Origin: Acanthochlamys bracteata
Taxonomy: Eukaryota; Streptophyta; Magnoliopsida; Pandanales; Velloziaceae
Assembly (NCBI GenBank): GCA_019914995.1
Contig: JAFKAK010000438.1
Span: 1-64,000 of the forward strand
DNA: 64,000 bases
Reading direction: 5' to 3'
This document shows positions 1 through 12,358 of the stretch, piece after piece. The notes beneath the pieces are model-generated. The model did no database searches. It was not told the origin of the DNA and saw only the letters and a list, made by a program, of their open reading frames with translations. A program made the translations under genes and the position numbers. Position 1 is the stretch's first letter, and each line of letters opens with the position of its first letter.

Positions 1-383
1 CTAAAATAATGAGCGATTAGTAATTTAAGTAGCAGAAAAACCTATGGGAATTATAGTTTATTTATTTTTAATTATAATATGTCTGTTAGTTATATATATA
101 GTATTATAGGTAATATACTATATTTTATATAAAGAAACTATACGTGTTTATACTACTAAGAAAGACTCTCTATATTTATTCTAGTGTGGGAGGCCGCATA
201 GAGAGGCTACACGTCTAGAAAATTAGCTAGAAAGAAAAATAGTTTCACTATAAGTTAGAGTAAAACTTATCGTGAGTTACTATAAGATAGTATTAGTAGC
301 TTTTTTAAGTAAGTTGTAAGAACTATAGAAATGCTAAAAAAAAAACTAACTTAGGTCTAATATTAACTTGAGTCGTAATAGAA
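1..383 (+). mobile_element. Fot1/pogo transposon, 3' end with terminal inverted repeat
   Basis: The first 150 bases match the stretch before 17,773 and, reversed, 41,660-41,710. Bases 157-300 match, reversed, 41,500-41,660 and 5,500-5,636. The end (about 345-383) matches the terminal inverted repeat seen inverted at 14,893 and 37,358 and in the same orientation at 11,612 and 43,562. So the window opens inside the 3' end of a plus-strand Fot1/pogo element whose transposase lies off the left edge. Confidence 0.65.
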
Positions 384-3084
384 TACGTTATAACTAAAGT
401 CTATAAAGATTACTAACTTCTTAAAATTAAAGACTTTAAGCAAAGATTTAAGTTCTAGAGAAGAGAGAAATCTGAAATCGTATCTCTTAATAAAGATAAA
501 ACAATGTATTCTAGACTGCTTTAAAAGTATTTAATAAATAAGCTATTATTAGTATACTTTAATATTATAGGACGTTTTTTAACATTACGAAAATAAAACT
601 AATAGTTAATTTTAATTTTCATGACTACGCGTAGAGGAACCAAATTATTCTATTTGAGAAAAGAAGAAGCATAAATAAAACTCAAATTTAAAAAACATCT
701 TTATGGAATACTTAACAAATAAGACAAGTATAGGTACTAGGACTATAAATATACTATTACTTTTATAGTAAGCTTAAGAATAAAGCGTTATATTGGGCGT
801 GAAACTATAGACTAAAATAATTTCTTCCATATATTAAAATAAACTAGTTAAACAGAATATAAACTGCAAAGGTAATATAAAGTAATACTTTAATACGTTA
901 GTTTACTAATTACGTTTTAGAACAAAGCTATTAATGTAAATATAAACCTATATAAAACTATATAAATATGGGCTCTTTATATAATAGGAAATAAGTGAGC
1001 CCTAAGGAGAAATTTAATATAAAGAAACTATTAATTAAATATTCCAAATATAGGTAAGTAAATATTATTAATGTATTACCCTAACATAACTATAGTAGAT
1101 TAAAATATAATAAGCTTAGAAACTATAACTAAGTTAGAGTATTTATAGTATACTCTTAAACATTTAATAAGTAGTTTAAGTTCTATCTACTAAAACTTAG
1201 TTACACTTTTTAAAAATTACATATATATATAGTGGATAGATATATGGCTGAGGAATGGAAAACTATAATTATAAAATATTTTAGCTAGGCTATATGAACG
1301 TAGATTGTTATGCTAGACCAAAACTAAGAGGTAGCCCAAGAAAGTAGACTGCGTAATACTAAGCCTAGTACCTAGCCTAATACTAAGCCAAATTCTAAAA
1401 GTAAATACAAGCCTAATAGCTAGGCGAAACACTAAGCCTAATACTAAACCATGTTTTTAGAACTAATAGAACTTATTCCTATAAAACTACAGAAATATTA
1501 CGTTTAGAATTACACTGGCCAAAGCGTAGAAGGAAGACTAAGAATATAAGCTACTATTTCTTTTACTACTCTATAATAAGATAATGAAATTCAAAACCCT
1601 AATAGGTAAAGAATTTAAAAGAACCTATCTAAGTAATACTAGAAGCTCTATAATATTTTATTAGAGGGTGTTAATAGAGAGATCTAGTAAAGATACTACT
1701 AAGAATAAATTATCTAATAATTTAATTAAATCTATACTACTATTGGTTTATCTTATAGATAAGTAAGTATAGAGAGTTAAAAAGTCCTTTATAGCTACTA
1801 AGACTATAACATTCTAGATTCCCTAGATATACTAATAAGCTATCTATAATCTAAAAAGTACATAAAATAAGAAAAAGTAGTACTACTAGAAGGATAATTA
1901 TACTAATAGAATAAAACTACAGAAGTGGTTTAAGTACTCAAGAACGCTATTATAGTTCATTGAAAATAAGTTTTTAAAATAAAGAATAAACTAGATAGGA
2001 AAGCAAAATAATTTAAGTCATACTTTATAATACAGGCGTTTTACTTAGTGTATAGAACTAACTATTATAAGAGTTAGCACTAATAGTCTATATTATTACC
2101 TAACGCCTATTTTCTAGTTCCTATTCTAGTTAAAGCCCTTAAATGTATTTATTATAATATTAAAAATACGTTTACTAAATCTTTACCTAAAGGAACTAAT
2201 CTTCCTTTAGCTGCCTAAAGGACTTTATATTAAGAAAGGACATAACCAAAAGTCCTTCAAAAGCCTATGGACTTAAATAAGCTACTTAGAACTAGAACCT
2301 ATTGGTGAAGAAAGAAAGTTCTATTTAGAGATTTATGTGAAACCTTATAAACCCTTTTATATTTATCTATAAAGAAAGAAGCTTTTAATGCTACTTTATA
2401 TTAATAATATTATTTCTACTATAAGAGAGTGAGCTTAACAGACTAGGTCTATAAAAAGACGATAAAAACAATTTAACGATAAAAACCTCTGGGAGAAATA
2501 TAAAGTCCATTTACTTTATATTATAAGAGATGAGAAGCACTAAAAAGCCTATTTTAGTTGGGAATAATACCTATGCAAACTTATTAATAAGCTTAGAATA
2601 TTAAGTATAACCTATAGGATAGAAATATTCTATTTACTAAATACACCTTATTAAGACTAGCTACTAATAAATATATCAAGAAAACATAACTAGATACTAG
2701 TAAAATTAGAAGCTTTATATTTTAATAGTTCTTATACGTCTTAACATTATAATTACCCTTAAAGCTAAGCTACTAAGTAAGTAATCTAGTAAAATACGTT
2801 AGTTATGCTTTTAAAGAACCTACTATAGTTTCTTAGGTCTCATAGCTATTATTAAACCATAGTATAGACTAGAAGTGTATATATAATCCATTATCTGCTC
2901 TAATACTAATTATTTAAGTAATAAGGTTAACTAAAGGGCGTTTTAAGAAGCCTATAATATTCTATATAGGCCTAACAGATCTATTATAATAAGTAATAGA
3001 TAATTAGGCCTATAGTTAGTAAGAATAAGGGAATAACCACTTATCTACGCTATATTACTATAAAGAATATATAGCAATGGTAGA

Positions 3085-4051
3085 CCACTCTAAAGGCTCT
3101 TTAAAATACAATACCTAAATATAAGTAACATACTAGTAGATGATTTTAAAAAACGCTATCTTTAAGTAATTGTATGAGTGTTTTCAGAAAATGATTTAAT
3201 ATATATAGTTTAGAGGAATAGATTACTAAGGAGGTTTTAATAGTAAGTTATGGGCGCTAAAAAGCACTTATTATAAGCTATTAATTATAGCTATTAAACA
3301 CAAAATTTAATAGCTAGTAAATAATTACCTTAATTATTTTTATAAATACGCCTATACTAAAGTGTAACGCTTAGCTACATCCTTACTTAATTACTTTCTA
3401 TCTTCCTCCTTTTTTAAATTTTATAGCTCTAGTATTATAAGCACTATAGCATACGCCTTAGCCTTTTTTATAATTCCAGTAGCCTATTAATAGATTTTTA
3501 AAAAATAAAAGAATATAACTTACTCTACTTTTACTCTAAAAAATTTACCTATACTAGATGCGTATAGATAAAGCTTATAGGCTTTAGAACTAATAGTAAA
3601 TAAGCTAGAGCCTTCTTAGATCTCTCTATTATATTATCTATATAGGGTTTATAGGTATGTCTACTTAAGTAGTAGCTACTAGTAGTAATTACTACCTCTT
3701 TTAAAAATTATAGCACCTACTATTACTATTACTCGATAAAGTACTATTATTATAACTAAAATAAGCTTTTACTATACTTTTACACGTATACCTACTATAA
3801 ATAACCTTATAAGAATATTTAAATTATAAATATACCTAGAGGTCCCTATAATGGGGTAATTAGAGAGGTAGGCCTAGCTCTAGTTAAGAAGAAGGTGCAT
3901 AAGGAGCTTAAGGCTATAAAGGTGGATGACTATAATCGCGCCTCTACTAAGGGAAGTATTTAGCCTTTATATAAGTCTCTATAAGATGCCCTCCTACTAT
4001 AAGCCTAAAATAAAAGTTAGTAAAACTAAAGAGTTACAGGAAAGGGTATAA
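3085..4051 (+). pseudogene. RIP-eroded transposon reading frame, family not identified
   Basis: One plus-strand frame can be followed for about 960 nt. It is interrupted only by TAA and TAG and shows no TGA, as expected if CAA, CAG and TGG codons were mutated by RIP. Legible words include F-x-S-K-L-W-A-L-K near 3,240 and N-L-P-I-L-D-A-Y-R near 3,550, with a basic, Arg-rich stretch near 3,900. I do not recognise the family. It lies between Fot1 fragments and upstream of a Copia element, so a transposon protein is the likely origin (inference). Confidence 0.5.
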
Positions 4052-4655
4052 TAAGAGCCTATTAAAATAGTAAGCTATTAAAGTGTTTATTACCCTTATA
4101 GTAGTGTTACAACACTATAATAGATATACACTATTTAGTAGAACTTATAGATATATTAAAAATATAATTAAATTTTAGGTTTAAATTAAGTAGAAGCGTA
4201 AGAACTAAATAACGAGCGTAATAGACTATAAAAGGCGAGACTTTGAAGAAGCGCTTATATAGGTAGTTTGGTTTATTTACTCATTTACTTATTAAGGCCT
4301 ACGTATAAGAGATTAAAGGCAAAGTAGAATTAATAAAGAGTAGAAGGCGTAAAGGAAGAAAATCTAAATGGGTGGCATAATAGAGTTTAGTGTAAGTATA
4401 ATATAGGTAGCTAATAGTGCTTCTACTACTTATATAAAATTTAAGAAGGGTAGTAGTAGAGGTAGTTTAGAAAGAACCTAGCTAGCTTAGCGGCGCTATA
4501 GTAACTATAAAGGGATTAGACACAACAACACACAAATTAAAAGATATAAGAAAGATTTTAAATCTAATGTAGCTATATTATATAAAGGATTTATAAAGTA
4601 TAGAGTAATTCTATATATTTTGTACGTGGTGTTCGTAATGCCAAGACAAAGTGTC

Positions 4656-4783
4656 CGGCTTCGTGTTGTGGCCAACTTAGTGTTGTACTGGCTTAGTGTT
4701 GTGCTTGTTTGTGTGTTGGCCGGCAGTGTTGTGGCCGGCTTAGTGTTGTGGCCGGCTTAGTGTTGTGGCCGGCTTAGTGGTGC
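4656..4783 (+). repeat. GC-rich 17-bp minisatellite inside the AT block
   Basis: Three adjacent near-perfect copies of a 17-base unit (TAGTGTTGTGGCCGGCT) occupy 4,724-4,774. They are preceded by degenerate copies from 4,656. The tract is GC-rich while both flanks are over three quarters A+T. Confidence 0.85.
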
Positions 4784-5479
4784 TTTACGTAATTATATGT
4801 TAGTATTTTACTTTTAATCCTAGTAAACTAATTAAATACTAAGCGTTTACCTCTAAAGTGTACTACTATTTACTATTCCATACTAAGTTATATTATACTA
4901 AGTTATATCTTTTTAGTTATGTCTTACCTTATTATTATTACTAATTATATTTAATAATCCTAAAAAATAGAACTATAGATTTTGATTAGGGCAACTTAGT
5001 AAAAGCCTACTAAGAATATTAGGTTATTTAATAAAGACGGATACACTACCTATTAAACTAGTATTATATAACTCTTTCCCACCTATACTAAAAGGTACGC
5101 TAGAGAATACTTAAGCCAAGTATTTTTTAATAGTGTAATATATATTAAGAATATGCTAAGCACTAGCACTAGTGTTTAAACCTAGCCTAGCCTTAGTCTC
5201 TATAAGCAAGAGAGGGCCACGTGATGCCTGTGCGCTAACCTCGTTATAGGTGTATAATCTTTATACTATAGTTCGTGTTTCGTAAGATATTATACACCTT
5301 TTAGTATATGCCTCTAATAATTTAGATTTTCCTTCGTGTTTCTGGTAGAATAATAATTTTAGTAGTGTTTAAATAGCACTACGTTTACTACTAAGACTAT
5401 TTCCCTACTTCTTATTATAGAATAACCTTATTATAATGCACCACCTTTAAAGTTGTCTATTTAAGTATTACCCGTAATA

Positions 5480-5640
5480 AACCTTAGGGAATTACCTATT
5501 ATTCACTAGTGACTCACTATAAGTTTCTCTAACATATTATAGAAAAAACTACCTACCTTTCTAGCTACTTTTTTCTAGACGTGTAGCCCCTCTATGCAGC
5601 CTTCCGCTAGAGGTAAAGATAGAAGAGTCTTTCTTGTAAA
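5480..5640 (-). mobile_element. Fot1/pogo 3'-end fragment, inverted
   Basis: Reverse-complemented, this stretch aligns over about 140 bases to 157-300, including a shared block around ACACGTCTAGAAAA. It abuts the Copia remnant that starts at about 5,640. Confidence 0.6.
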
Positions 5641-8600
5641 AATTCTTACTTCAAGCCTTATTCTAGGCTAAGTAAGCTTTATAATTTGTTTCTAATTGCT
5701 ATAAAAAAAATAGCAATAGTAAGAATAAGTAAATTACTAGTTATAAATAAATAGTTCTAAGTTGCCCTAAAAATTAAATTTATACTAGATTTAGGCGCTA
5801 CTATACATACTTACTATATTAAGGAACTTTTTACTAAGGAAGTATTAGACCTACTACAATAATTAGTGGTAGGGTAATACTAATAACTCTATTAAAGCGT
5901 CTTTTATAGGAGACATAGATATTGAGTTTATTAACTTAAAAGCTCCTAATAGTTATATTACACTAAAGACGTTCTCTATATTCCTAAACCAAGTGTGTTA
6001 ACCTTTTGCAAGCCCCTTAGCCTTATTACTACTAAAGGATATAAACATCCTTTAATAAGGATAACTGCTTTATCTATACACTAAATATGGATCTTTTAGC
6101 TAAAGGTAGCTATAAAAGATAGTGTATCCCTTTTTCACTACCAGGTACACATAAAAATTAATTCTTTATTTAGTACTAATAACGCTTAGTGTTATGAATA
6201 CTATAGAACTAGATAAAGAGAATGGATTTACTCTATAGACAAACTATAAATAGACTATACTAAAAAGAAAAGAAGGTAAAGTCAAAGTAGTAGAAAGCCT
6301 AAACATGTGAAAAGAATTAGATCCAATTTAGAAAACGAAGGATCTAGTTCTAATCTAGAAGAATCTAATAATCTAGATTATAATCTAGAAAGTGATACTT
6401 CACCAAAAAAAGCACTACTAAGGAAGTAGTTAGAGTTAATAATAACTCTATAGACTTAGTACATAATAGGACTTGGGCATATAAATAAAATAGCCTATCT
6501 TTTTTATACTAGGATATAGCTAATACCTCTTTTTACTATAGATAGTAATAGGCCTTATTAGCGCTATAGAAGATATTGGGACTTAAACTATAACACTATT
6601 CTAAATAGCCTTATTAACGAATGCCTTTACTTCTAATAGTAGTTTAAGCCAAAAAGCTATAAGGAGGTCTTATTAAGTCTAAAAGACGATAAGAACCTAT
6701 ACTTACAAGCTATAAAAATAGGTTAACAAACTAATTAGGATTAATACGTGGAATCTAGTACTTAAGTAGAATATTAAAACTAAAACCTCTTGAGGACGGT
6801 GGATTCTTACTATAAAACTAAACCTCGATAGAAAAGAATCCTATCTTTTTAAAATGTATGGGGCTGGGTGGATTACGAAAGTTTTTTATAAAGTATAAAT
6901 ATAAACTAAATAAAAGAAACTTTTGCTTCCACTATCTAAACTTATCCTTATTAGGCTATTATTAGCTATATTTGCTTATCTAAATTAGGAAATTTATTAA
7001 TGGGACATGAAACAACTTTTCCTAATGCCAATCTAGATAGTAAGACTACCTATATTTAAATCCTATAGGCCTAGAAGACTATATTATTTAAAGTACTAAG
7101 AAAATAATAAACTAGATAAAGTCTAGACAATTACTTCACAAGTAAAAGTAATATATAAGCAATAATCTTTAAATCTAAAGACTATAGTAAAGTAGTCTAT
7201 CTTTTTTAAATAAGGCCTAATATGGATTAAAGTAAGCTAGTAGGTAATAGTAGTTTTCTATTATTTTAAAGTCCTAAAATAACTAGACTTGGCATTATGG
7301 CCAAACCAACTTAAAATAAATAACTCTGTCTTTATAAATAAAAACTGCCTATTGTCTTAGCCAGGTATTATCACGTAGACGATATACTAGTCTTTGCTAA
7401 GAATAAAAAGTTAATTAATAATTTATATAAAGGAATTACCACTGGCACTAATTTGGAGTAACAAGCTTGGAGTACTAGAAGGGAAAGAAATAACCCTTAC
7501 ACCTTTTCTTTCCCTAGAATTAAAATTATATGGGACTAAACTACTAAGTCTAATAATTTACTTAACGTAGTTTTGTTAATAAAATACTTACCAAGTATAG
7601 CAAAACTAGAAATAAGCCTAGAATTTACCTTTGCCTATAAAAAGTTAAACTAGAAAAGAATCTAGATACTAGTAATTTAGAGTTAACGGGTCAAATACTA
7701 ACAAAAAATAGGGTGTTCTAATTTACCTACTATTTTTACTAGGCCCGACCTGGCGTACTCTATTAATTACCTAGCTAGATTTTGTCTAACCCTAGTCTAG
7801 ACCACTATAAATATTTAAATTATGTGTGGTCCCACTTAAATAAGACTTAGGATTTAGGGATAGACTTATCCTATATAAAGAATCTGTCTAATCTAATACT
7901 AATTCTATTCTTAATGGTAATAAGTGATTGAGATTAGGGGGCGATATAGATTCTAGAAAACTAACTAGTGTAGTAATTTATTTATTTTTAGTAATAAAAT
8001 AACTATAGTACTAGTAATAAAAAACTAGTTACTATTAGTTAGCTTTGTAAACTATAAAAGTATAGCTATTAGTTCCATGTTAGTAATAGTAAACAGAAGT
8101 AGAATATATGGCATAAAAAAGGGTGGGGTTTAAGTTAGTATAAAAGAATCTATTTACCTATAAAACTTTATTACAGGGCTATTAGGGTTTTGGCTCTTTT
8201 TGCCTAAAGAGTGTTTTTAATACACTAAACACTATTAAAATGGAGTTTTTTAAGTGCTTTAGAACACTAGGCTAAATATCTAATTTATTATGCCAGGACT
8301 AAGCACATGTAGGTATTACCTATTATTTTTTTGTTAGGGAAAGTCTAAACATAAAAACAATCAACTTAGTATATAAAAATATAAAAACCATACTAAGCAA
8401 TAATCTTTCTAAGCCTACTAGCTTACCTAAGTTTTAAGACTTTATAGCTAGAATGGGCCTTGGACACTAAGACTCTAGGTAACTAAATTGTCTTTTTTAC
8501 CTATTCTAATAAACCACTCCCCTAAATTATAAAAGCTCAAGGGGGTGTGTAAAGGTTCTTACTTTAAGCCTTATTTCTAGGCTAAGTAAGCTTTATAATT

Positions 8601-9085
8601 TTTTTCCTAAACAGGTTTAGCCTGTATTACTAATCTAGTATTATAACTAGATTCTTTATAAAAAAATGGAACAGATTGGTATATTTCTTGGCATTATAGC
8701 CAAACCAACTAGGGAGATATTCAGAATGAAATTGGTCGAATAAGGAAGAAACTTCGAGGTTGTTGTTCTCCTAGTATAGCCAAGTCTATTACGTCTACGA
8801 TTACAATCTATTACGTAGATAGTAGATTCTTATACGAGAATTATTTATCTACGTAATCTAAATTAGTCTTGAATATATTCTGGAAATATGCTTTAGTAAC
8901 AGCGGAGGAAAACGGCCTGTTAAGAGACCTGTTTCCTCCGTACTTAGTCTATACCTAGAAACTAAAATCGAATAATACAAAATTGTCTATATATTATTTC
9001 TCCTCTTTATTTTCTCGCTATACCTAGAAAGCTATAGCCTTTCTTTCTTAGTAATAACACTAAGACTATTACTTCTAGTAATAGT
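5640..9085 (+). mobile_element. Degenerate Ty1/Copia LTR retrotransposon
   Basis: A plus-strand Copia pol can be read through RIP stops. The aspartic protease site D-L-G-A-T-x-H is at 5,788-5,808 (D-S-G-A-T in the family; Ser to Leu is a C-to-T change). The reverse-transcriptase motif Y-Y-H-V-D-D-I-L is at 7,366-7,389. The RNase H region has G-G-D-I-D-S-R-K-L-T-S near 7,940 and T-E-V-E-Y-M-A at 8,093-8,113. A purine tract near 8,533-8,545 precedes the 3' LTR (8,546-9,085). The 5' side is damaged: 5,643-5,695 is only the first part of the LTR, and the protease follows 90 bases later, so the rest of the LTR and gag are missing. The domain order (protease before RT and RNase H) fits Copia. Confidence 0.88.
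8546..9085 (+). repeat. Copia 3' long terminal repeat
   Basis: It begins with TGTGTAAAGG directly after the purine tract and aligns over about 520 bases to 17,764-18,287. Its centre holds an imperfect palindrome at about 8,905-8,942 with arms CGGAGGAAA and TTTCCTCCG. The right border is approximate, set where the two copies stop matching. Confidence 0.8.
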
Positions 9086-11189
9086 TTCTAGGTCCTATTA
9101 CTAGAAGGGAAAAGTAGCGCTACGCACACCTTTTCTTTTTCCATTTCTAAATACTACCAATTAATAGTATAAAAGCTAATTTAGTTTCTTTATATAAAAA
9201 ATCTAGTCTCTAGTAGTAGTTAAAATACTATATTTACATAAATAAGTTAGTCTCTTATAGTAGTTGTTAACTATAATTCATTATAAATAATAACATTATA
9301 AAATTAAAATATATAACCCTTTAATATTTTAGTTAGTGGTTTAAGAATTTCTCTTTTATTTATTAAAGAACCCTATTTATTTAGAATTTAGAGTCTACTT
9401 TTATTAATCCTGTTAGGGGTTAGTAGTTTATTTAGTTCTAATAAAAGTATTTATTTTATAGGCCGTTTAGGTATTAAAGTATTAGAGTCTCTATTAATCT
9501 CTAAACAAGCCTAGGCTCTGAAGAGTTTTTAAGACTTTACCAGGTGAAACAGGCATCTTACTTAGCATTAGGATAAATTAAACTTTAGAAGCTAATTTTA
9601 GTAGGGGATTTTATCTAAAATTAAGTTGTTTATCTAGTGTTTATTAGGTAACCTCTGGTGTTACGTTATTATAACCAGTATTGAAAATAAAGCCGCGTTA
9701 AGTTATTCGTCGCTCTAAGTCTAGTTAGGTAGGGTTTAGGAAAGCAGGATTTAGAAATGTGAGGATTTATGCTAGTTTTTTAATTAATTCTTGTTTTTCC
9801 TAAATAAATATAGTTAAAGTGCTAAACTTTAAAAGTAGTATTAATTTTTTATTATTTAAAGTTAGTAGAAGTCTAGTGTGATGTCTGTAACTCTAGAGAT
9901 GGGTAATTATAAGTTCTATATTTTACTTGCCCTCTTCTCCTTAGAGTGAACCTTTTAATAAATCTTACTTAGTTCCAGGCATTTATTTTGGCACTAAAGT
10001 TCGTTTTTTAGCGTTGGGAGTTATTAGCGGTGGTAAGACCGCCGAAAGCGGCGTTATTATACGATTAGGTTGTGTATTTGGACCTTTAATAAACGATAAA
10101 GATGTGGGAAGATAGTTCTAATTAGCTCTATTATAATTTCAAACTCTGTATTATTTTTGCTTTATTATTTAGTACCTAAGTTTTATTTATACGTTACTTT
10201 AGGTTTTTTAATTACTAAATTAGGGACATTTTAGTTCAAAATTTAGTAGTTGCGTAATTTTATTTTAAGTTTTAAATTTAGTGGTTTATTACTTTTATGG
10301 CATTGGTAAAGGCTTCATCAGACTCCTTCTGGTTCTATTGGGTGTAAAAGCGTGAGGTAAGTAAACAAAGGTTATAAAGCTAGGCTGGTAAATGGGTTAG
10401 AGGTATAAGCTAAGTGCGTTAGGAGGACTGGGTTTTAGAACCTAAATTTACGGACTATGGGTTATATAAAGGGTCAGGGTGAACCTTAGGTCTTGGAAGT
10501 AGAGCTGGATTGTTAGGTTGGTTAAAGGCTTTTTATTAGTGGTGCGATTTGGTTGTTAACAGTGTGGGGGCCTAAATTTGGGTTTAAGAGTTATTGTTAA
10601 GTCAGGAGATTGGGTAGAGGGACTACTCCGTATAAGGAGAGATGTATAGTAACTAAAAAATAGGTAATAATTAGTCTTAGTATTATAAAGACTTTCTATT
10701 CTTTTTCTAGTGTACCTACTATTAAAAATACATTCTAAAAGGGCTAAGCTCTGTAAGCCTTTTATTAAGTTTTTAATACGTTAAAAAAGATGGGATAACT
10801 AGTCTTTATGCTAAGGCAAAGTGATTGATTTAATGAAATTCATTTATTTTAGTAGAATAGAATAAATTTAATTAACACCCTGGGCCATGTAAATTTTTTA
10901 ATCTATAGATTAGTAACTATAGGCTAATCTATATTTAGTACTTTAGAATCATGCATTCTAATAATAGATATTTTATTTAAAATCCTGGGGCCCTATAAAT
11001 AATTCTATATTTTAAATTTAAAAAATATTTTCACTACTATATTTATTACATTTTAGAATAGTACTCTAATAAAAATAAAAATTCTATATTAATTACGTCT
11101 AAGTCTTCCTTCTAAGTTATAATCTTTAACAGTCTACTCTCTTAAATAAATTACGATTTAAGCTTGGTTTCGTCTCCTCTGTAACTCTA
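9086..11189. other. AT-rich stretch without a recognised element
   Basis: No coding family was recognised. Around 10,280-10,640 the plus strand is rich in G but poor in C, unlike the rest of the block, as if C-to-T change struck mainly one strand. A degraded repeat is likely but not identified. Confidence 0.5.
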
Positions 11190-11612
11190 GTAAATCTTAA
11201 CTATTTATTAATATAGCTCTTAGGGTTTCTATGGGTTCTTAGTATATAATAATTTATTAGCTATATCTTCCACCTTTATAACTGGGGCGCGAGTTCTTAT
11301 AAATTAAGGTTAAGAATATATTAGATAAGCGTCCTCTTTAGTTCTCTATGTAAGCTTTATTATACTAGGGCGTCTATCTAGTAGAAACTACTTTTTAATT
11401 ATATTTACTAGTTAGCGTAGTTAGTGGGACGTTATGTAAGGTAGCGGCGTTTTATAAAATTATAAATTCGTGATTTTAAAAGGCCTAAAGGGTAAGTTTA
11501 ATCCCACCTTTATATTTAGTATAAAACGTAATATTTAATTAAGATATAGTAAATTAAAAGATAGTGTTAAGTTGTTAAGAAAACTAACCTGGGTCCTAAT
11601 AGAATACGTTAG
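11190..11612 (-). mobile_element. Fot1/pogo 5' end (terminal repeat and transposase N-terminus)
   Basis: The terminal inverted repeat ends at about 11,612. Moving inward on the minus strand the sequence aligns to 43,562-43,200 and, inverted, to 14,893-15,320. The element is cut at about 11,190, before the catalytic domain. Its outer end is about 150 bases from the AT/GC boundary. Confidence 0.75.
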
Positions 11613-11817
11613 TATAATAAAGTATAGAAGTAGAATACTATATTTTATATATAGCTTATAGAAATGTTACTATAAGTTACCATAAAAAAATACTAGCACT
11701 TAGAAGGACTCATTACGAATATATTATTATAACTAGTGACTATATTAAACTCTATTTAGTATATTTAATAAAGGATAACATATTGTGTTCTTCTATCCCT
11801 ATATAGTGGGCTCTAAT

Positions 11818-12126
11818 ATGCCTAAAGGCTATCCTTCTAACACTGTTACTTTCTCGTTGGAGCTGAGCGACTTTATCAACATCGATTCATTGGATCTCCG
11901 GGTAGGGGTGATGCAGAAACGTGGCGATGGCACTCACGCGCTCTTCAAATCCGCAGGTCGGGGGCGTCTGGTGCTATTAAGTTCAGCGACCATGGCGCAG
12001 GCCAACCACACCTTTGAGATTTTCACCAGCCTGGACCCCAAGCGCTTGCTGATGAATAATATAATACGGCCGTGTATCCTAAATGTTTATCATACTTACC
12101 CAGAAAGCTTTGTCTACCATGGTTAG
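11818..12126 (+). CDS. Hypothetical ORF at the edge of the AT block
   Basis: An open frame of about 100 codons starts at ATG 11,818, where composition turns from AT-rich to balanced, and ends at 12,126. I see no signal peptide, membrane segment or known motif. It could be a fragment of a gene cut by the transposon block to its left, or chance. It is given because it is the longest open frame on the plus strand of this short stretch. Confidence 0.25.
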   Translation: MPKGYPSNTVTFSLELSDFINIDSLDLRVGVMQKRGDGTHALFKSAGRGRLVLLSSATMAQANHTFEIFTSLDPKRLLMNNIIRPCILNVYHTYPESFVYHG

Positions 12127-12358
12127 CTCTGAATGCGTTTTGACGTCGGGCTAGGTATGTTTTCTTCCAAAACCGCCTCAACTCAACATCGCTCGCATGT
12201 GAATCCACTCAAAAGCCTTTTCCCCCCAATCGCAGTCGAACGCTTAGAAAAGATTCTTTTTAGAACAAGTGTTTCGAGCGCTTCGAACTAACAGTCGAAA
12301 ACTTTTCCTCTACCGATTCCACTCCCCTTCTCTTCATCATCCAGCTCTCTAATCATTT

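Larger units (their letters stand above)
1..11760. other. AT-rich, RIP-mutated transposon block 1
   Basis: The block is dominated by A and T with a great excess of TpA, and its reading frames are full of TAA and TAG stops. Recognisable pieces are a Fot1/pogo 3' end (1-383), an unidentified transposon frame (3,085-4,051), a minisatellite (4,656-4,783), a Fot1 fragment (about 5,480-5,640), a Copia element (5,640-9,085) and a Fot1 5' end (11,190-11,612). Nothing identifiable was seen in 385-3,080, 4,060-4,650, 4,790-5,480 or 9,090-11,190. C-to-T RIP of repeats is the established explanation for such blocks in ascomycetes; that it is RIP here is inferred from the type of stop codons. Confidence 0.9.

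Noticed and set aside
1330..1450. CTAATACTAAGCC-like irregular tandem repeat
   Set aside because: Units vary too much in length and sequence to call a defined repeat.
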